Shown here: positions 1 through 8,148 of the stretch, in pieces | Layout of the letters: every line of letters begins with the position of its first letter | Numbering within the stretch: position 1 is the first letter of the stretch | DNA from: Phreatobacter stygius | GTDB taxonomy: Bacteria; Pseudomonadota; Alphaproteobacteria; Rhizobiales; Phreatobacteraceae | DNA: 64,000 bases | NCBI RefSeq assembly: GCF_005144885.1 | Contig: NZ_CP039690.1 | Location: 3,919,001-3,983,000 of the forward strand | Direction of reading: 5' to 3' | The notes under the pieces: model-generated | The model's input: the letters and a program-made list of their open reading frames with translations, nothing else | Told to the model about the DNA's origin: nothing | Database searches by the model: none | Position numbers and translations under genes: made by a program

Positions 1-172
1 ACTATGTCAGAGCTGAAAGCGAATAGCGACATTTGATGATAGTTTAGTTGATGCGCTAAAAAATTCCACGATTTTGAAATTTTGCCCTTGTCATTCGGTT
101 TGAACCGGGCTGACAATGCGCCGCCCGGAAAATGCGGCGTCAGGCGCCGCTCGGAGCGCCGGAGTTGCAGGC

Positions 173-1642
173 ATGAAGATTTTCATGGCGACGCTCGCCA
201 CCGAGACCAACACCTTTTCACCGATCCCGACAGGCCGGGCGGCCTTTACCGGTGGCGGACGGGAATGGTTCCGCAACGACGGCAGCCGGCACCCGGCCAC
301 TACGGCCAACATCCCCCTGATCGCCTGGCGCAAGCAGGGCGAAGCGGACGGCCATCAGGTCGTCGAGAGCATCTGCACCTTCGCCCAACCGGCCGGCACC
401 ACCTTGCGCGATATCTACGAGGAGCTGCGCGACACCCTGCTCGCGGATCTGAAAGCCGCCATGCCGGTCGACGTGGTCCTGCTGTTCATGCATGGCGCCA
501 TGGTGGCGGAAGGTTATGACGATTGCGAGGGCGATACGCTGGCACGGGTCCGGGAGGTTGTCGGCCCGGATGTGAAGATCGGCATCGAGCTCGACCTGCA
601 TTGTCATCTGACCGAGCTGATGCGTAGCTCGGCGACGGCAATCGTGACCTTCAAGGAATATCCCCATACCGATATCGGCGACCGGGCGCCGGAACTTTAT
701 CGCCTGTGCCTGGATGCCGCTTCCGGCAAGACCCGGCCGGTCATGGCCTATCACGACTGCCGGATGATCGGCACCTTCCGGCCGACCCAGGAGCCGCTGC
801 GCGGTTTCGTCGACCGGATGATGGCGATGGAAGGCAAGGACGGCATTCTCTCGGTGTCGTTCGGCCACGGCTTTCCCTGGGCCGACGTGCCCGATGTCGG
901 CGCCAAGGTGGTCGTCATCGCCGACGGCGACCAAGCCAAGGCCAAGGCATTGGCTGCCCGGCTCGGCCGCGAATTGTGGGATCTGCGCGAGGCGATCACC
1001 GCCCGGCTCGACAGCATCGACGAAGCGCTCGACGCGGTCCTCGCCGACGGCAAGGGCCTCGTCGTGCTCGCCGACGCGGCCGACAACCCCGGCGGCGGCG
1101 CGCCGGCCGACAGCACCTTCCTGCTCAAGCGCATCCGCGAGCGCGGCATCACCGGCGCGGTCCTCGGCTGCTTCTGGGATCCGCAGGCGGTCCAGTTCTG
1201 CATCGAGGCCGGCGAGGGCGCGCGCTTTCTCCTGCGTGTCGGCGGCAAATGTGGTCCGGCCTCCGGCGATGCCGTCGACCTCATGGTGACGGTGCGCAAG
1301 ATCGCGCCCGATCATTCGCAAGCCGGCTTGAGCGGCGGCCGCTCGAGTTTCGGCCCCAGCGTCTGGGTTTCCGCCGACGGCATCGATCTCGTCCTGGTGA
1401 CCAGGCGGGCGCAGACCTTCGCACCGGACGCGTTCACCGGGCTTGGCCTGACCTTGCACGACAAGCTCTTGGTGGCAGTCAAATCGTCGCAGCATTTCCA
1501 GGCGGCCTTCGCGCCGATCGCCCGGCAGGTTCGCTACGTCTCCAGCCCCGGCGCGCTGCAATTTGCCTATGCCGAAATTCCCTATACCCGGCTGGCGTCG
1601 CCGTTCTGGCCGCGTGTCGCCGATCCCTTCGCCGTAAATTGA
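173..1642 (+). CDS. M81 family metallopeptidase (MlrC-like)
   Basis: A 489-residue protein of the M81/MlrC family, named after the enzyme that degrades linearised microcystin; most members act on unknown small peptides. The N-terminus MKIFMATLATETNTFSPI is the family signature. Further in are HGAMVAEGYDDCEGD, the ELDLHCHL segment likely to carry metal ligands, and DNPGGGAPADST. I chose the ATG at 173 because the longer reading frame from 116 adds only low-complexity residues before this conserved start. It is followed after 10 bases by a peptide-type substrate-binding protein, so the pair may handle an imported peptide-like compound. No permease or ATPase subunits are nearby. The family call is firm; the substrate is unknown. 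Confidence 0.9.
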   Translation: MKIFMATLATETNTFSPIPTGRAAFTGGGREWFRNDGSRHPATTANIPLIAWRKQGEADGHQVVESICTFAQPAGTTLRDIYEELRDTLLADLKAAMPVDVVLLFMHGAMVAEGYDDCEGDTLARVREVVGPDVKIGIELDLHCHLTELMRSSATAIVTFKEYPHTDIGDRAPELYRLCLDAASGKTRPVMAYHDCRMIGTFRPTQEPLRGFVDRMMAMEGKDGILSVSFGHGFPWADVPDVGAKVVVIADGDQAKAKALAARLGRELWDLREAITARLDSIDEALDAVLADGKGLVVLADAADNPGGGAPADSTFLLKRIRERGITGAVLGCFWDPQAVQFCIEAGEGARFLLRVGGKCGPASGDAVDLMVTVRKIAPDHSQAGLSGGRSSFGPSVWVSADGIDLVLVTRRAQTFAPDAFTGLGLTLHDKLLVAVKSSQHFQAAFAPIARQVRYVSSPGALQFAYAEIPYTRLASPFWPRVADPFAVN

Positions 1643-1652
1643 GGAGCAGGCC

Positions 1653-3236
1653 ATGGCCTCGATGACCCGACGGTCCGCGCTTGGCACCCTGGCTGGAGCG
1701 GCTCTGGCGCCGCTCGCCCGGCCAGCCATCGCGCAGCCGGCCAGCACGCTGCATTTCATTCCCTCCAGCGATCTCGCCGCGCTCGATCCGATCTGGACCA
1801 CCGGTTATGTCGTGCGCAACCACGGCTACATGGTCTTCGACACGCTGTTCTCGCTCGACTCGAGCTTTCGCATCCGGCCGCAGATGGCCGAGGGCCATAC
1901 GGTCACCGACGATGGCAAGACCTGCACGATCCGGCTGCGCGAGGGGCTGAAGTTCCATGACGGGACGGCTGTGCTCGCCCGTGACTGCGTCGCCAGCATT
2001 CGCCGCTGGGCCGCGCGCGACGGCTTCGGCCAGACCTTGATGGCCCATACCGACGAACTGGCCGCGGTCGACGACCGCACCATTCGCTTTCGCCTCAAGG
2101 CGCCGTTCCCGCTGCTGCCGGAGGCGCTCGGCAAGCTGTCGAGCCCGGTGCCGTTCATGATGCCGGAGCGGCTGGCGCTGACCGACCCGAGCCAGCAGAT
2201 CAAGGAGGCGGTCGGCTCAGGGCCCTTCCGTTTCCTGGCCAGTGAATGGCGGCAAGGCGCCAGCGCGGCCTATTCCCGCTTCGACGGCTATGTGCCGCGC
2301 AACGAAAAGCCGGATGGCATGGCCGGCGGCAAGGTCGTCAATGTCGCGCGCGTCCAGTGGCACACGATCCCCGATGCATCGACCGCCATGTCGGCGCTCA
2401 GGACCGGCCAGGTGGATTGGCTCGAAGTGCCGTCGCCCGATCTGCTGCCGCTGGTCGCCAGGCAGCGCAATGTCACCATCTCCACGCTCGATCCGATCGG
2501 CACCTATGTGATGCTGCGGTTCAACAGCCTCGTGCCGCCGTTCAACGAGGTCGCGGTGCGCCGCGCCGTGCTGCGCGCCGTCAACCAGAACGACTACCTC
2601 CAGCCCATGGTCGGCGATCCCAAGCTCTACCGCGAGTGCAAGGCCTTTTTCCCCTGCGGCACGCCGCTCTCGACCGGAACCGGTTCGGCCGTGATGGACG
2701 GCAAGCTCGACGAAGCCCGGGCCATGCTGAAGGCGAGCCAATATGACGGCCGCAAGGTCGTCATCCTGGCTTCCGCCGACCTGCCGCTTCTGGCGCCTTT
2801 GGGCGAGGTCACCGCCGACCTGTTGCGCCGGCTCGGCATGCAGGTCGATCTCGTCACCACCGACTGGGGCACCTTGCTGGCCAGGCGGGCGTCGCAAAAG
2901 CCGGCCGAGGACGGCGGCTGGAACATTTTCCACACCACCGCGGTCGCGCCGGAATTCATGAGCCCGGCCTCCCATCTCGGCATGCGCGGCAACGGGCCGG
3001 CGGGCTGGGCCGGCTGGTTCACCGATCCGAAGATGGAGGCGCTCCGCACCGCCTGGTTCGCCGCCCCCGACGAAGCGGCCCAGCGCAAGCTCGCCACCGA
3101 GATGGAGCAGCAGGCCTTCGACATGGCGCCCTATGTGCCGCTCGGCCAGATTCAGCAGCCGACGATCTTCCGCAACGTGGTCAGCGATATCGTTCCCGCC
3201 AGCGCGGCGGTGTTCTGGAACCTGCGCAAGAGCTGA
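1653..3236 (+). CDS. ABC transporter substrate-binding protein, peptide family (SBP_bac_5)
   Basis: A 527-residue periplasmic solute-binding protein of the DppA/OppA family. It starts with a twin-arginine-like signal (MTRRSALGTLAG, cleavage likely after ARPAIAQ). The mature part has the family pattern LRPQMAEGHTVTDDGKTCTIRLREG-like text near residue 70-95, followed by KFHDGT. GAGGAG lies 7 bases before the ATG. It is probably co-transcribed with the preceding M81 peptidase. The permease and ATPase partners that normally follow are absent, because the next gene is on the other strand. The ligand is therefore undetermined; an oligopeptide, nickel chelate or similar compound is possible. Confidence 0.9.
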   Translation: MASMTRRSALGTLAGAALAPLARPAIAQPASTLHFIPSSDLAALDPIWTTGYVVRNHGYMVFDTLFSLDSSFRIRPQMAEGHTVTDDGKTCTIRLREGLKFHDGTAVLARDCVASIRRWAARDGFGQTLMAHTDELAAVDDRTIRFRLKAPFPLLPEALGKLSSPVPFMMPERLALTDPSQQIKEAVGSGPFRFLASEWRQGASAAYSRFDGYVPRNEKPDGMAGGKVVNVARVQWHTIPDASTAMSALRTGQVDWLEVPSPDLLPLVARQRNVTISTLDPIGTYVMLRFNSLVPPFNEVAVRRAVLRAVNQNDYLQPMVGDPKLYRECKAFFPCGTPLSTGTGSAVMDGKLDEARAMLKASQYDGRKVVILASADLPLLAPLGEVTADLLRRLGMQVDLVTTDWGTLLARRASQKPAEDGGWNIFHTTAVAPEFMSPASHLGMRGNGPAGWAGWFTDPKMEALRTAWFAAPDEAAQRKLATEMEQQAFDMAPYVPLGQIQQPTIFRNVVSDIVPASAAVFWNLRKS

Positions 3237-3264
3237 ACCCTATCGCAGCGGGCCCCGGCGGCAT

Positions 3265-4116
3265 TCACGCCGGGTTCGCGCCGCGGCCCCGCCGGCCGAG
3301 ATAGATGCGGGCGGCATTGCCGCCGAGCACCGCCGCACGGCTCTCCGGCGACAGCTGGCCGAGCAGGTCGCCGGTCGCCGCGACCCAGTCATCATAGCCT
3401 GCCGCGAGCGTCGCCACCGGCCAGTCGGATCCCCATAACAGGCGCTCCGCGTCGAACACCGCTAGGACATGGGCGGCATAGGGCGCGAGTTGCGCCGTGG
3501 TCCAGCCAGGCCCGGCCTCGGTGACCATTCCGGAGAGCTTGCAGGCGACATTCGGCAAGGCCGCGAGCGCCGCCATGTCGGCGCGCCAGGGATCGAGCCG
3601 GCCCTCGGCGATCGGCGGTTTCGCCAGGTGGTCGATGACGATGGTCAGATCGGGGTGGCGTTTCGCGACATTCAGCAGGCGCGGGAGATGGCGCGGCAGC
3701 ACCAGGGCATCGAAGACCAGGCCGGTCGCGGCAAGCGCCTCGAAGGCCGGCCGCAGCGACGGCTGTATCAGCCAGTCATCATCGGCAATGTCCTGGACCA
3801 TCGGGCGCAGGCCGACCAGCAACGGGTCGCCCGAGAGCCTGGCGATCGCCGCCGGCGCATCGGCGGCGGCGAAATCGGCCCAGCCGATCACACCCGCCAC
3901 CCACGCCTCGTCCCGCGCGATCGCCAGCAGGAATTCGGTTTCTTCCGGTGTCGGCGCCGCCTGCACCAGAATGGTCCTGGCGATGCCGTGGCGGGCGATC
4001 AGGGGACCAAGATCGGCTGGGCCGAAATCGCGATGGATCGGCCCGAGCGCCGGCGTCAGCCAGCCATAGTCGCCACGCGCGAGCGACCAGAAGTGCTGAT
4101 GAGCGTCGATCAACAT
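3265..4116 (-). CDS. Amidohydrolase family protein (lactonase-like, TIM barrel)
   Basis: A 283-residue metal-dependent hydrolase of the amidohydrolase_2 group that includes L-fucono-lactonase, L-rhamnono-lactonase and 2-pyrone-4,6-dicarboxylate lactonase. It opens with MLIDAHQHFW, whose HxH is the metal site. VIDHLAKPPI in the middle and LLWGSDWPV near the C-terminus are the other typical active-site strands. I chose the ATG at 4116 because the upstream in-frame extension is Arg/Gly-rich and not family-like. It converges with the substrate-binding protein gene and diverges from the XRE-cupin regulator. It probably opens a sugar-acid lactone; the exact substrate cannot be read from the sequence. 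Confidence 0.85.
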   Translation of the reverse strand: MLIDAHQHFWSLARGDYGWLTPALGPIHRDFGPADLGPLIARHGIARTILVQAAPTPEETEFLLAIARDEAWVAGVIGWADFAAADAPAAIARLSGDPLLVGLRPMVQDIADDDWLIQPSLRPAFEALAATGLVFDALVLPRHLPRLLNVAKRHPDLTIVIDHLAKPPIAEGRLDPWRADMAALAALPNVACKLSGMVTEAGPGWTTAQLAPYAAHVLAVFDAERLLWGSDWPVATLAAGYDDWVAATGDLLGQLSPESRAAVLGGNAARIYLGRRGRGANPA

Positions 4117-4357
4117 GAGGCCATGCCAGGGTTCATCCGCTAAGGGCCCGCCGCGTCCCGATGTCGGGCGCAGCGGCCGTCCGCCGCGCAAGCCGGCGCA
4201 GGATCGGCACGCGGGACGTGATGATCAAGGCCGGCGGTGCGTCGTCCCCAGATGCTTCCGTCCGTCCCGATACCGCCTGCCGGAAGCGCCGGTTGCGTCG
4301 TGCGCAATCTTGCCTTGCGCGCTCGATGGGTTTCACTGGAAAATCTGCTGTCCATTT

Positions 4358-4386
4358 TTGACGAGTTGCATGGAAGACAATTTCTA
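4358..4386 (+). promoter_or_regulatory. Putative sigma-70-type promoter for the XRE-cupin gene
   Basis: TTGACG (4358-4363) is followed after 17 bases by TTTCTA (4381-4386), in an AT-rich patch just before the regulator start at 4423. A start of transcription near 4393 would leave a leader of about 30 bases. The -10 box is weak, so this is only a suggestion. Confidence 0.35.
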
Positions 4387-4422
4387 TTGACACCAACGCA
4401 ATCGAAGGAAAAACTGCCAAAC

Positions 4423-5076
4423 ATGAAAATGCAAGATGATGCACTGCTCGGACTGGGCGCACGCATCCGCGCGCTGCGCGAGGAACGCGGCATGAAGCTG
4501 AAGGAGCTGGCCGATGGTGCCGGGCTCTCCGACGCCTTCGTCTCGCGGCTTGAACGCGGCCAGGTCTCGAGTTCGGTCGCCAACCTCATCCAGATCGCCC
4601 AGGTCCTGGAGATCGGTGTCGGCGAACTGTTCGCGGCCGCGCCGGATCAGCTGCGCAGCGATGTCACCGTGCATCGGATCGGCGATGCCGGCGAAGCCCA
4701 GGCCATCCCCGCCACCGGCTATCGCTGGTCGCTGTTTGCCGGCGGCATGCCGAACGACGACCTGGAGGTCTTTCACCTGGTCTTTCCGAGGAAGAACCGG
4801 ATGGATCTCATGGTCTCGCATCCGGGCCAGGAATATTGCTACGTGATCAGCGGGCGCATCCAGTTCCACGTTGGCGCCGAGAGCTTCGATCTGGCCCCTG
4901 GCGAGGGCATCTTCCTGAATTCCGAATTGCCGCATCGCGCCGACAACATCGGAGACGACGAAGCGCGCGTGCTGATGGTCGTCGCGAAATCTCCACTGAA
5001 GACCGAACATTTCGACTGGTGGAGAGTCCCCACCGCATCCCAGTCGATGCGGCAATCCAAGACCAAATCAGGCTAA
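4423..5076 (+). CDS. XRE family transcriptional regulator with C-terminal cupin
   Basis: A 217-residue regulator. Residues 8-65 form a Cro/CI helix-turn-helix (IRALREERGMKLKELADGAG, then FVSRLERGQVSSSV). Residues 110-190 form a cupin sensor domain (PGQEYCYVISGRIQFHVG, and LAPGEGIFLNSELPHRADN). Proteins of this layout typically bind a small effector in the cupin and control neighbouring catabolic or transport genes. I chose the ATG at 4423 because the longer frame from 4237 adds an unrelated N-terminus. It lies 12 bases before a small cupin gene and is probably in one operon with it. The effector is not identifiable. Confidence 0.88.
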   Translation: MKMQDDALLGLGARIRALREERGMKLKELADGAGLSDAFVSRLERGQVSSSVANLIQIAQVLEIGVGELFAAAPDQLRSDVTVHRIGDAGEAQAIPATGYRWSLFAGGMPNDDLEVFHLVFPRKNRMDLMVSHPGQEYCYVISGRIQFHVGAESFDLAPGEGIFLNSELPHRADNIGDDEARVLMVVAKSPLKTEHFDWWRVPTASQSMRQSKTKSG

Positions 5077-5088
5077 GGGAGAACACCC

Positions 5089-5532
5089 ATGCAGACGGTG
5101 GCCATCACGCCCAGCGGCGCGCATTTGCCTTATGAAATCAAGCATATGGACGACATCGGCTGGGAAACCATCCGGTGGCCGGGCGAGACCGGCAAGATGC
5201 TGTTTCATCCGCGCCCCGAGCGGCCGACCGAGCCCAATGCCGGCATTCTCCGGCTCGAGCCGGGCGCCCACCATCCTCTGCACAACCACGATTTCGCGCA
5301 GGTCTGGTACATTCTCAGCGGCGAATTCAAGATCGACGACACGCTCTGCAAGCCCGGAACCATGATCTTCCATCCCGATCCCCATTTCGAAGGCAAGTTC
5401 GAAACGGCGACCGGCGGCGATATCCTGATCGTGCAATATCCCGGACCGACCACCGGCGGACGACCGATCTATGCCGGGCGTTTCGACATGGACAAGCGCC
5501 GCGACGTCGCGGACGAGCGCACCGATCTCTGA
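5089..5532 (+). CDS. Small cupin domain protein
   Basis: A 147-residue single-domain cupin. Motif 1 is LEPGAHHPLHNHDFAQVWYI, with His and Glu-like metal-ligand positions, and motif 2 is KPGTMIFHPDPHFEGKF. AAGGGAGA precedes the ATG. It is probably co-transcribed with the XRE-cupin regulator. Family members range from isomerases and dioxygenases to simple binding proteins, so no reaction can be assigned. Confidence 0.8.
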   Translation: MQTVAITPSGAHLPYEIKHMDDIGWETIRWPGETGKMLFHPRPERPTEPNAGILRLEPGAHHPLHNHDFAQVWYILSGEFKIDDTLCKPGTMIFHPDPHFEGKFETATGGDILIVQYPGPTTGGRPIYAGRFDMDKRRDVADERTDL

Positions 5533-5663
5533 CAGCGCGGCATGGCGGGACATTGGCGCGCCATGGTCGCCGTGGCGTGCCTCTCCCTGGCCTCGCGACA
5601 TGGCATGATGCACCCGGCATCGGCTTGCGCTAGACAACCGCGAGCCTCAGGTCGGGAGCGGGC

Positions 5664-6482
5664 ATGAAAGTCGCCAAGGTCGTGCTGGTCACCGGAGCGT
5701 CGTCGGGCATCGGCCGCGCCGCTGCGGCCATGCTCCATGACAGGGGCCATATCGTCTACGGCACCAGCCGGGATCCGGAGCGCCATCCGGCGGCGTGGCG
5801 GATGATCCGGCTTGACGTTGCCGACGATAGCTCGGTCGCGGCCGCCATGGCGACCATTCTTGCCGAACAGAGCCGGATCGATGCCGTCGTCAACAATGCC
5901 GGCCTGGTGCTGGCCGGCGCGGTCGAAGACACCACGCTCGCCGAGGCGCGCCAGCTGTTCGAGACCAATCTGTTCGGCGCTCTGCGGGTGACCAGGGCGG
6001 CCTTGCCGGCCATGCGGGCGCAGCGCGCCGGCGTCATCGTCAACATAGGCTCGCTCGCCGGCCGTGTCGGCCTGCCGTTCCAGGGGCTCTACAGCGCCAG
6101 CAAATTTGCGCTCGAAGGCCTGAGCGAGAGCCTGCGGCTGGAGGTTGCCGGCTTCGGTGTCCAGGTCACCCTGGTCGCGCCTGGCGATACCGCCACCAGC
6201 GTGGTCGACAATCGCCAGCGAACCGAAGCCTCCGGGCTGGAGGCCTCGGCCTATGCCGGCGTGTTTCCGCGCGTGCTGGCGACCTTCGAGGCGGAAGAAC
6301 GCGCCGGTTCGCCGGCTGTCGGGGTTGCGCGGCGGATCGCCGACATTGTCGAGGGCCGCGCCACCGCGCCGCGCTACGTGGTTGGCCCGCTGGCCCAGCG
6401 CATCCTGGTCGCGGGCAGGGCGTTCATTCCGGCCCGGCTGTTCCAATGGGGGCTCGGCATCTATTATCGGCTCCGGCCCTGA
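5664..6482 (+). CDS. Classical SDR oxidoreductase, candidate 3-ketosphinganine reductase
   Basis: A 272-residue short-chain dehydrogenase/reductase. The NAD(P) motif is VTGASSGIGRA (residues 9-19), NNAG follows near 80, and the catalytic Ser and YSASK lie near 130-150. The C-terminus (FIPARLFQWGLGIYYRL) is amphipathic to hydrophobic, as in membrane-associated lipid SDRs. It sits directly upstream of the serine palmitoyltransferase-like gene and on the same strand. Eukaryotic 3-ketodihydrosphingosine reductase (TSC10/KDSR) is also a classical SDR, so this is a reasonable candidate for that step. The family call is solid; the substrate is inferred from context, and the epimerase-like reductase at 53274 is a rival. 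Confidence 0.85.
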   Translation: MKVAKVVLVTGASSGIGRAAAAMLHDRGHIVYGTSRDPERHPAAWRMIRLDVADDSSVAAAMATILAEQSRIDAVVNNAGLVLAGAVEDTTLAEARQLFETNLFGALRVTRAALPAMRAQRAGVIVNIGSLAGRVGLPFQGLYSASKFALEGLSESLRLEVAGFGVQVTLVAPGDTATSVVDNRQRTEASGLEASAYAGVFPRVLATFEAEERAGSPAVGVARRIADIVEGRATAPRYVVGPLAQRILVAGRAFIPARLFQWGLGIYYRLRP

Positions 6483-6589
6483 GCGGCGAAAACCTCGGAA
6501 AAAGCCGTCGAACCGGCCAATTTCGAACGGCGACGAGGGCGGCGTCGATCACCCGGGGATTGGCCCGAAGCTTGCTCACTTCGCCTAAG

Positions 6590-6624
6590 GTGACTATAGC
6601 GTCACTGTCGTGACACACAGTCAC
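6590..6624. promoter_or_regulatory. Phased array of four GTGAC/GTCAC half-sites upstream of spt
   Basis: GTGAC at 6590-6594, GTCAC at 6601-6605, GTGAC at 6610-6614 and GTCAC at 6620-6624 alternate in orientation. Each adjacent pair is an inverted repeat, and the steps are 11, 9 and 10 bases, about one helical turn. The array ends 36 bases before the preferred ATG of the serine palmitoyltransferase gene. It looks like a cooperative operator for a dimeric regulator. Confidence 0.5.
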
Positions 6625-6660
6625 CGGTTTGTCGGTCGGTCGAAGGTAGCTTGCTCGCCC

Positions 6661-7914
6661 ATGTCGGATAGCCCTGTGCAGCAGAACACCCGGCCCGAAG
6701 CTGCGGCCGCTACCACGCAACTGTCCGGCATCCTCCGCCGCGTCGGCATGATCGGCGACATGATCGACCGCTCGGTCGGCAATGCCGATCATCCGCTCAG
6801 GATCCAGATCGAGCGGTTCGACGGTCCGGTCCAAGCGGTGATCGACGGCCGCCAGACCACGCTTTTCGGCACCAACAGCTATCTTGGCCTGAATTTCGAT
6901 CCGCGCTGCATCGCCGCCGCCGAACAGGCGTTGCGCCAGTGGGGCACCGGCTCGACCGCTTCACGTGTCGCCTCGGGCAATCAGGACGGCCACGTCGCGC
7001 TCGAACGAACCATCGCGAAATTTTACGATCGTCCTGATGCCATCGTGTTCTCGACCGGCTTCATGGCCAATATGGGCACCATTTGTGGCCTGGCGAGCGA
7101 TGGCGACCTGATTCTTTATGACAGCCATTGCCACGCCAGCATCATCGATGCCTGCCGGGCGAGCGGCGCCACCTTCAAGCCGTTCAAGCACAATGATCCG
7201 GTCGATCTCGACCGCCTGTTGAAGGAAGCGACGGTTCCGGCCTCGCGCATCCTGGTGGTGCTGGAGGGGCTCTATTCGGTCTGGGGCGATGTCGGCGACG
7301 TCAAGGGCCTGGCGACCGTCGCAAAAGACCATGGCGCGCTGGTCTTCGTCGACGAGGCTCATGGCCTCGGCCTTTACGGCGATAACGGCCGGGGTGTCAC
7401 CGAGGCGCAGGGTGCCGAACATCTGGTCGATGCCATCGTCGGCACCTTCTCCAAGAGTGTCGGGGTCATCGGCGGCTATTGCGTCACGATGCATCCGGCG
7501 CTCAAGTCGCTGCGTTTCCTCGCCCGGGCCTATCTTTATACCGCCTCCTTGCCGCCGGCGGTCGTCGCTTCGGCGCGCACCGCCATCGAGATCATCGCGT
7601 CCGAACCGGGCTTGCGTGCCGAGATGTGGCGCAAGGCCGAGCGGTTCTGCCTGGGTGTCGAGGCGCTCGGTTACAGTCTCTGTGCGGCGCCCGGCCCGGT
7701 CGGCTCGATCCGCATGCGAGGGCTGGTCCAGGGCATGGATTTCTGGCGCGACCTGCTGGCGCGCGGCATCTATGTCAACCTGCTGATCCCGCCGGCGACG
7801 CCGGCGGGCGAGGTGCTGCTGCGCTTTTCGGTTTCGGCCGCCCATACCGATGCGGATATCGACAAGTTCCTCGATATCATGCGTGAAATGGCACCGCGGG
7901 CGATCTCGGCCTGA
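6661..7914 (+). CDS. spt: Serine palmitoyltransferase-like alpha-oxoamine synthase
   Basis: A 417-residue PLP enzyme of the alpha-oxoamine synthase family (SPT, KBL, BioF, HemA, CqsA). Counting from the ATG at 6661, DEAHGLG contains the PLP-contacting Asp231 and His234, GTFSKS holds the Schiff-base Lys265, and SHCHAS holds the His158 that stacks on PLP. FKHNDPVDLDRLL resembles bacterial SPTs. SPT condenses serine with an acyl thioester to give 3-ketosphinganine in the cytosol. A longer GTG start at 6610 exists but would overlap the half-site array, and its extra residues look random. The neighbouring SDR, ACP, desaturase and ceramide-synthase-like genes support SPT over BioF or KBL. A CqsA-like signal synthase remains possible. 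Confidence 0.8.
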   Translation: MSDSPVQQNTRPEAAAATTQLSGILRRVGMIGDMIDRSVGNADHPLRIQIERFDGPVQAVIDGRQTTLFGTNSYLGLNFDPRCIAAAEQALRQWGTGSTASRVASGNQDGHVALERTIAKFYDRPDAIVFSTGFMANMGTICGLASDGDLILYDSHCHASIIDACRASGATFKPFKHNDPVDLDRLLKEATVPASRILVVLEGLYSVWGDVGDVKGLATVAKDHGALVFVDEAHGLGLYGDNGRGVTEAQGAEHLVDAIVGTFSKSVGVIGGYCVTMHPALKSLRFLARAYLYTASLPPAVVASARTAIEIIASEPGLRAEMWRKAERFCLGVEALGYSLCAAPGPVGSIRMRGLVQGMDFWRDLLARGIYVNLLIPPATPAGEVLLRFSVSAAHTDADIDKFLDIMREMAPRAISA

Positions 7915-7941
7915 GGCTGCTCTCTATGAGCAATTGGGCTG

Positions 7942-8097
7942 AAGTCGTGGATATCAGGGACAAGCCCGGCCAAGACGAGAATTGTCCTTGGAGCGACGGG
8001 CGCTGAACGGACCGGGCGCAGGACCCGCGCCGTGGCCCGGCACACGGTGAGGTCTACCCGTCGTCCTGCCCGGGCTTGTCCCTGATATCCACGACTT
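7942..8097. repeat. 156-bp element bounded by 28-base inverted repeats
   Basis: Bases 7942-7969 and 8070-8097 are perfect reverse complements over 28 bases (left arm begins AAGTCGTGGATATCAGGGAC). The 100-base interior carries no gene. It fills the gap between the convergent spt and desaturase genes. It resembles the dispersed palindromic elements common in rhizobial intergenic regions and could also act as a two-way terminator. Confidence 0.75.
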
Positions 8098-8148
8098 GTT
8101 TGCACCAAAATGAACCCGTCATAGTCACTGCGCGGCGGTACCAGGCCC

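Noticed and set aside
218-1801. Long open frame antisense to the M81 peptidase gene
   Set aside because: Composition is Arg/Ala/Gly-rich with no motif. The plus-strand frame carries the clear family signature.
6661-7914. Alternative reading as BioF (8-amino-7-oxononanoate synthase)
   Set aside because: No biotin genes nearby; the HNDPVDLDRLL-type text and lipid context fit SPT better, though this is not decisive.
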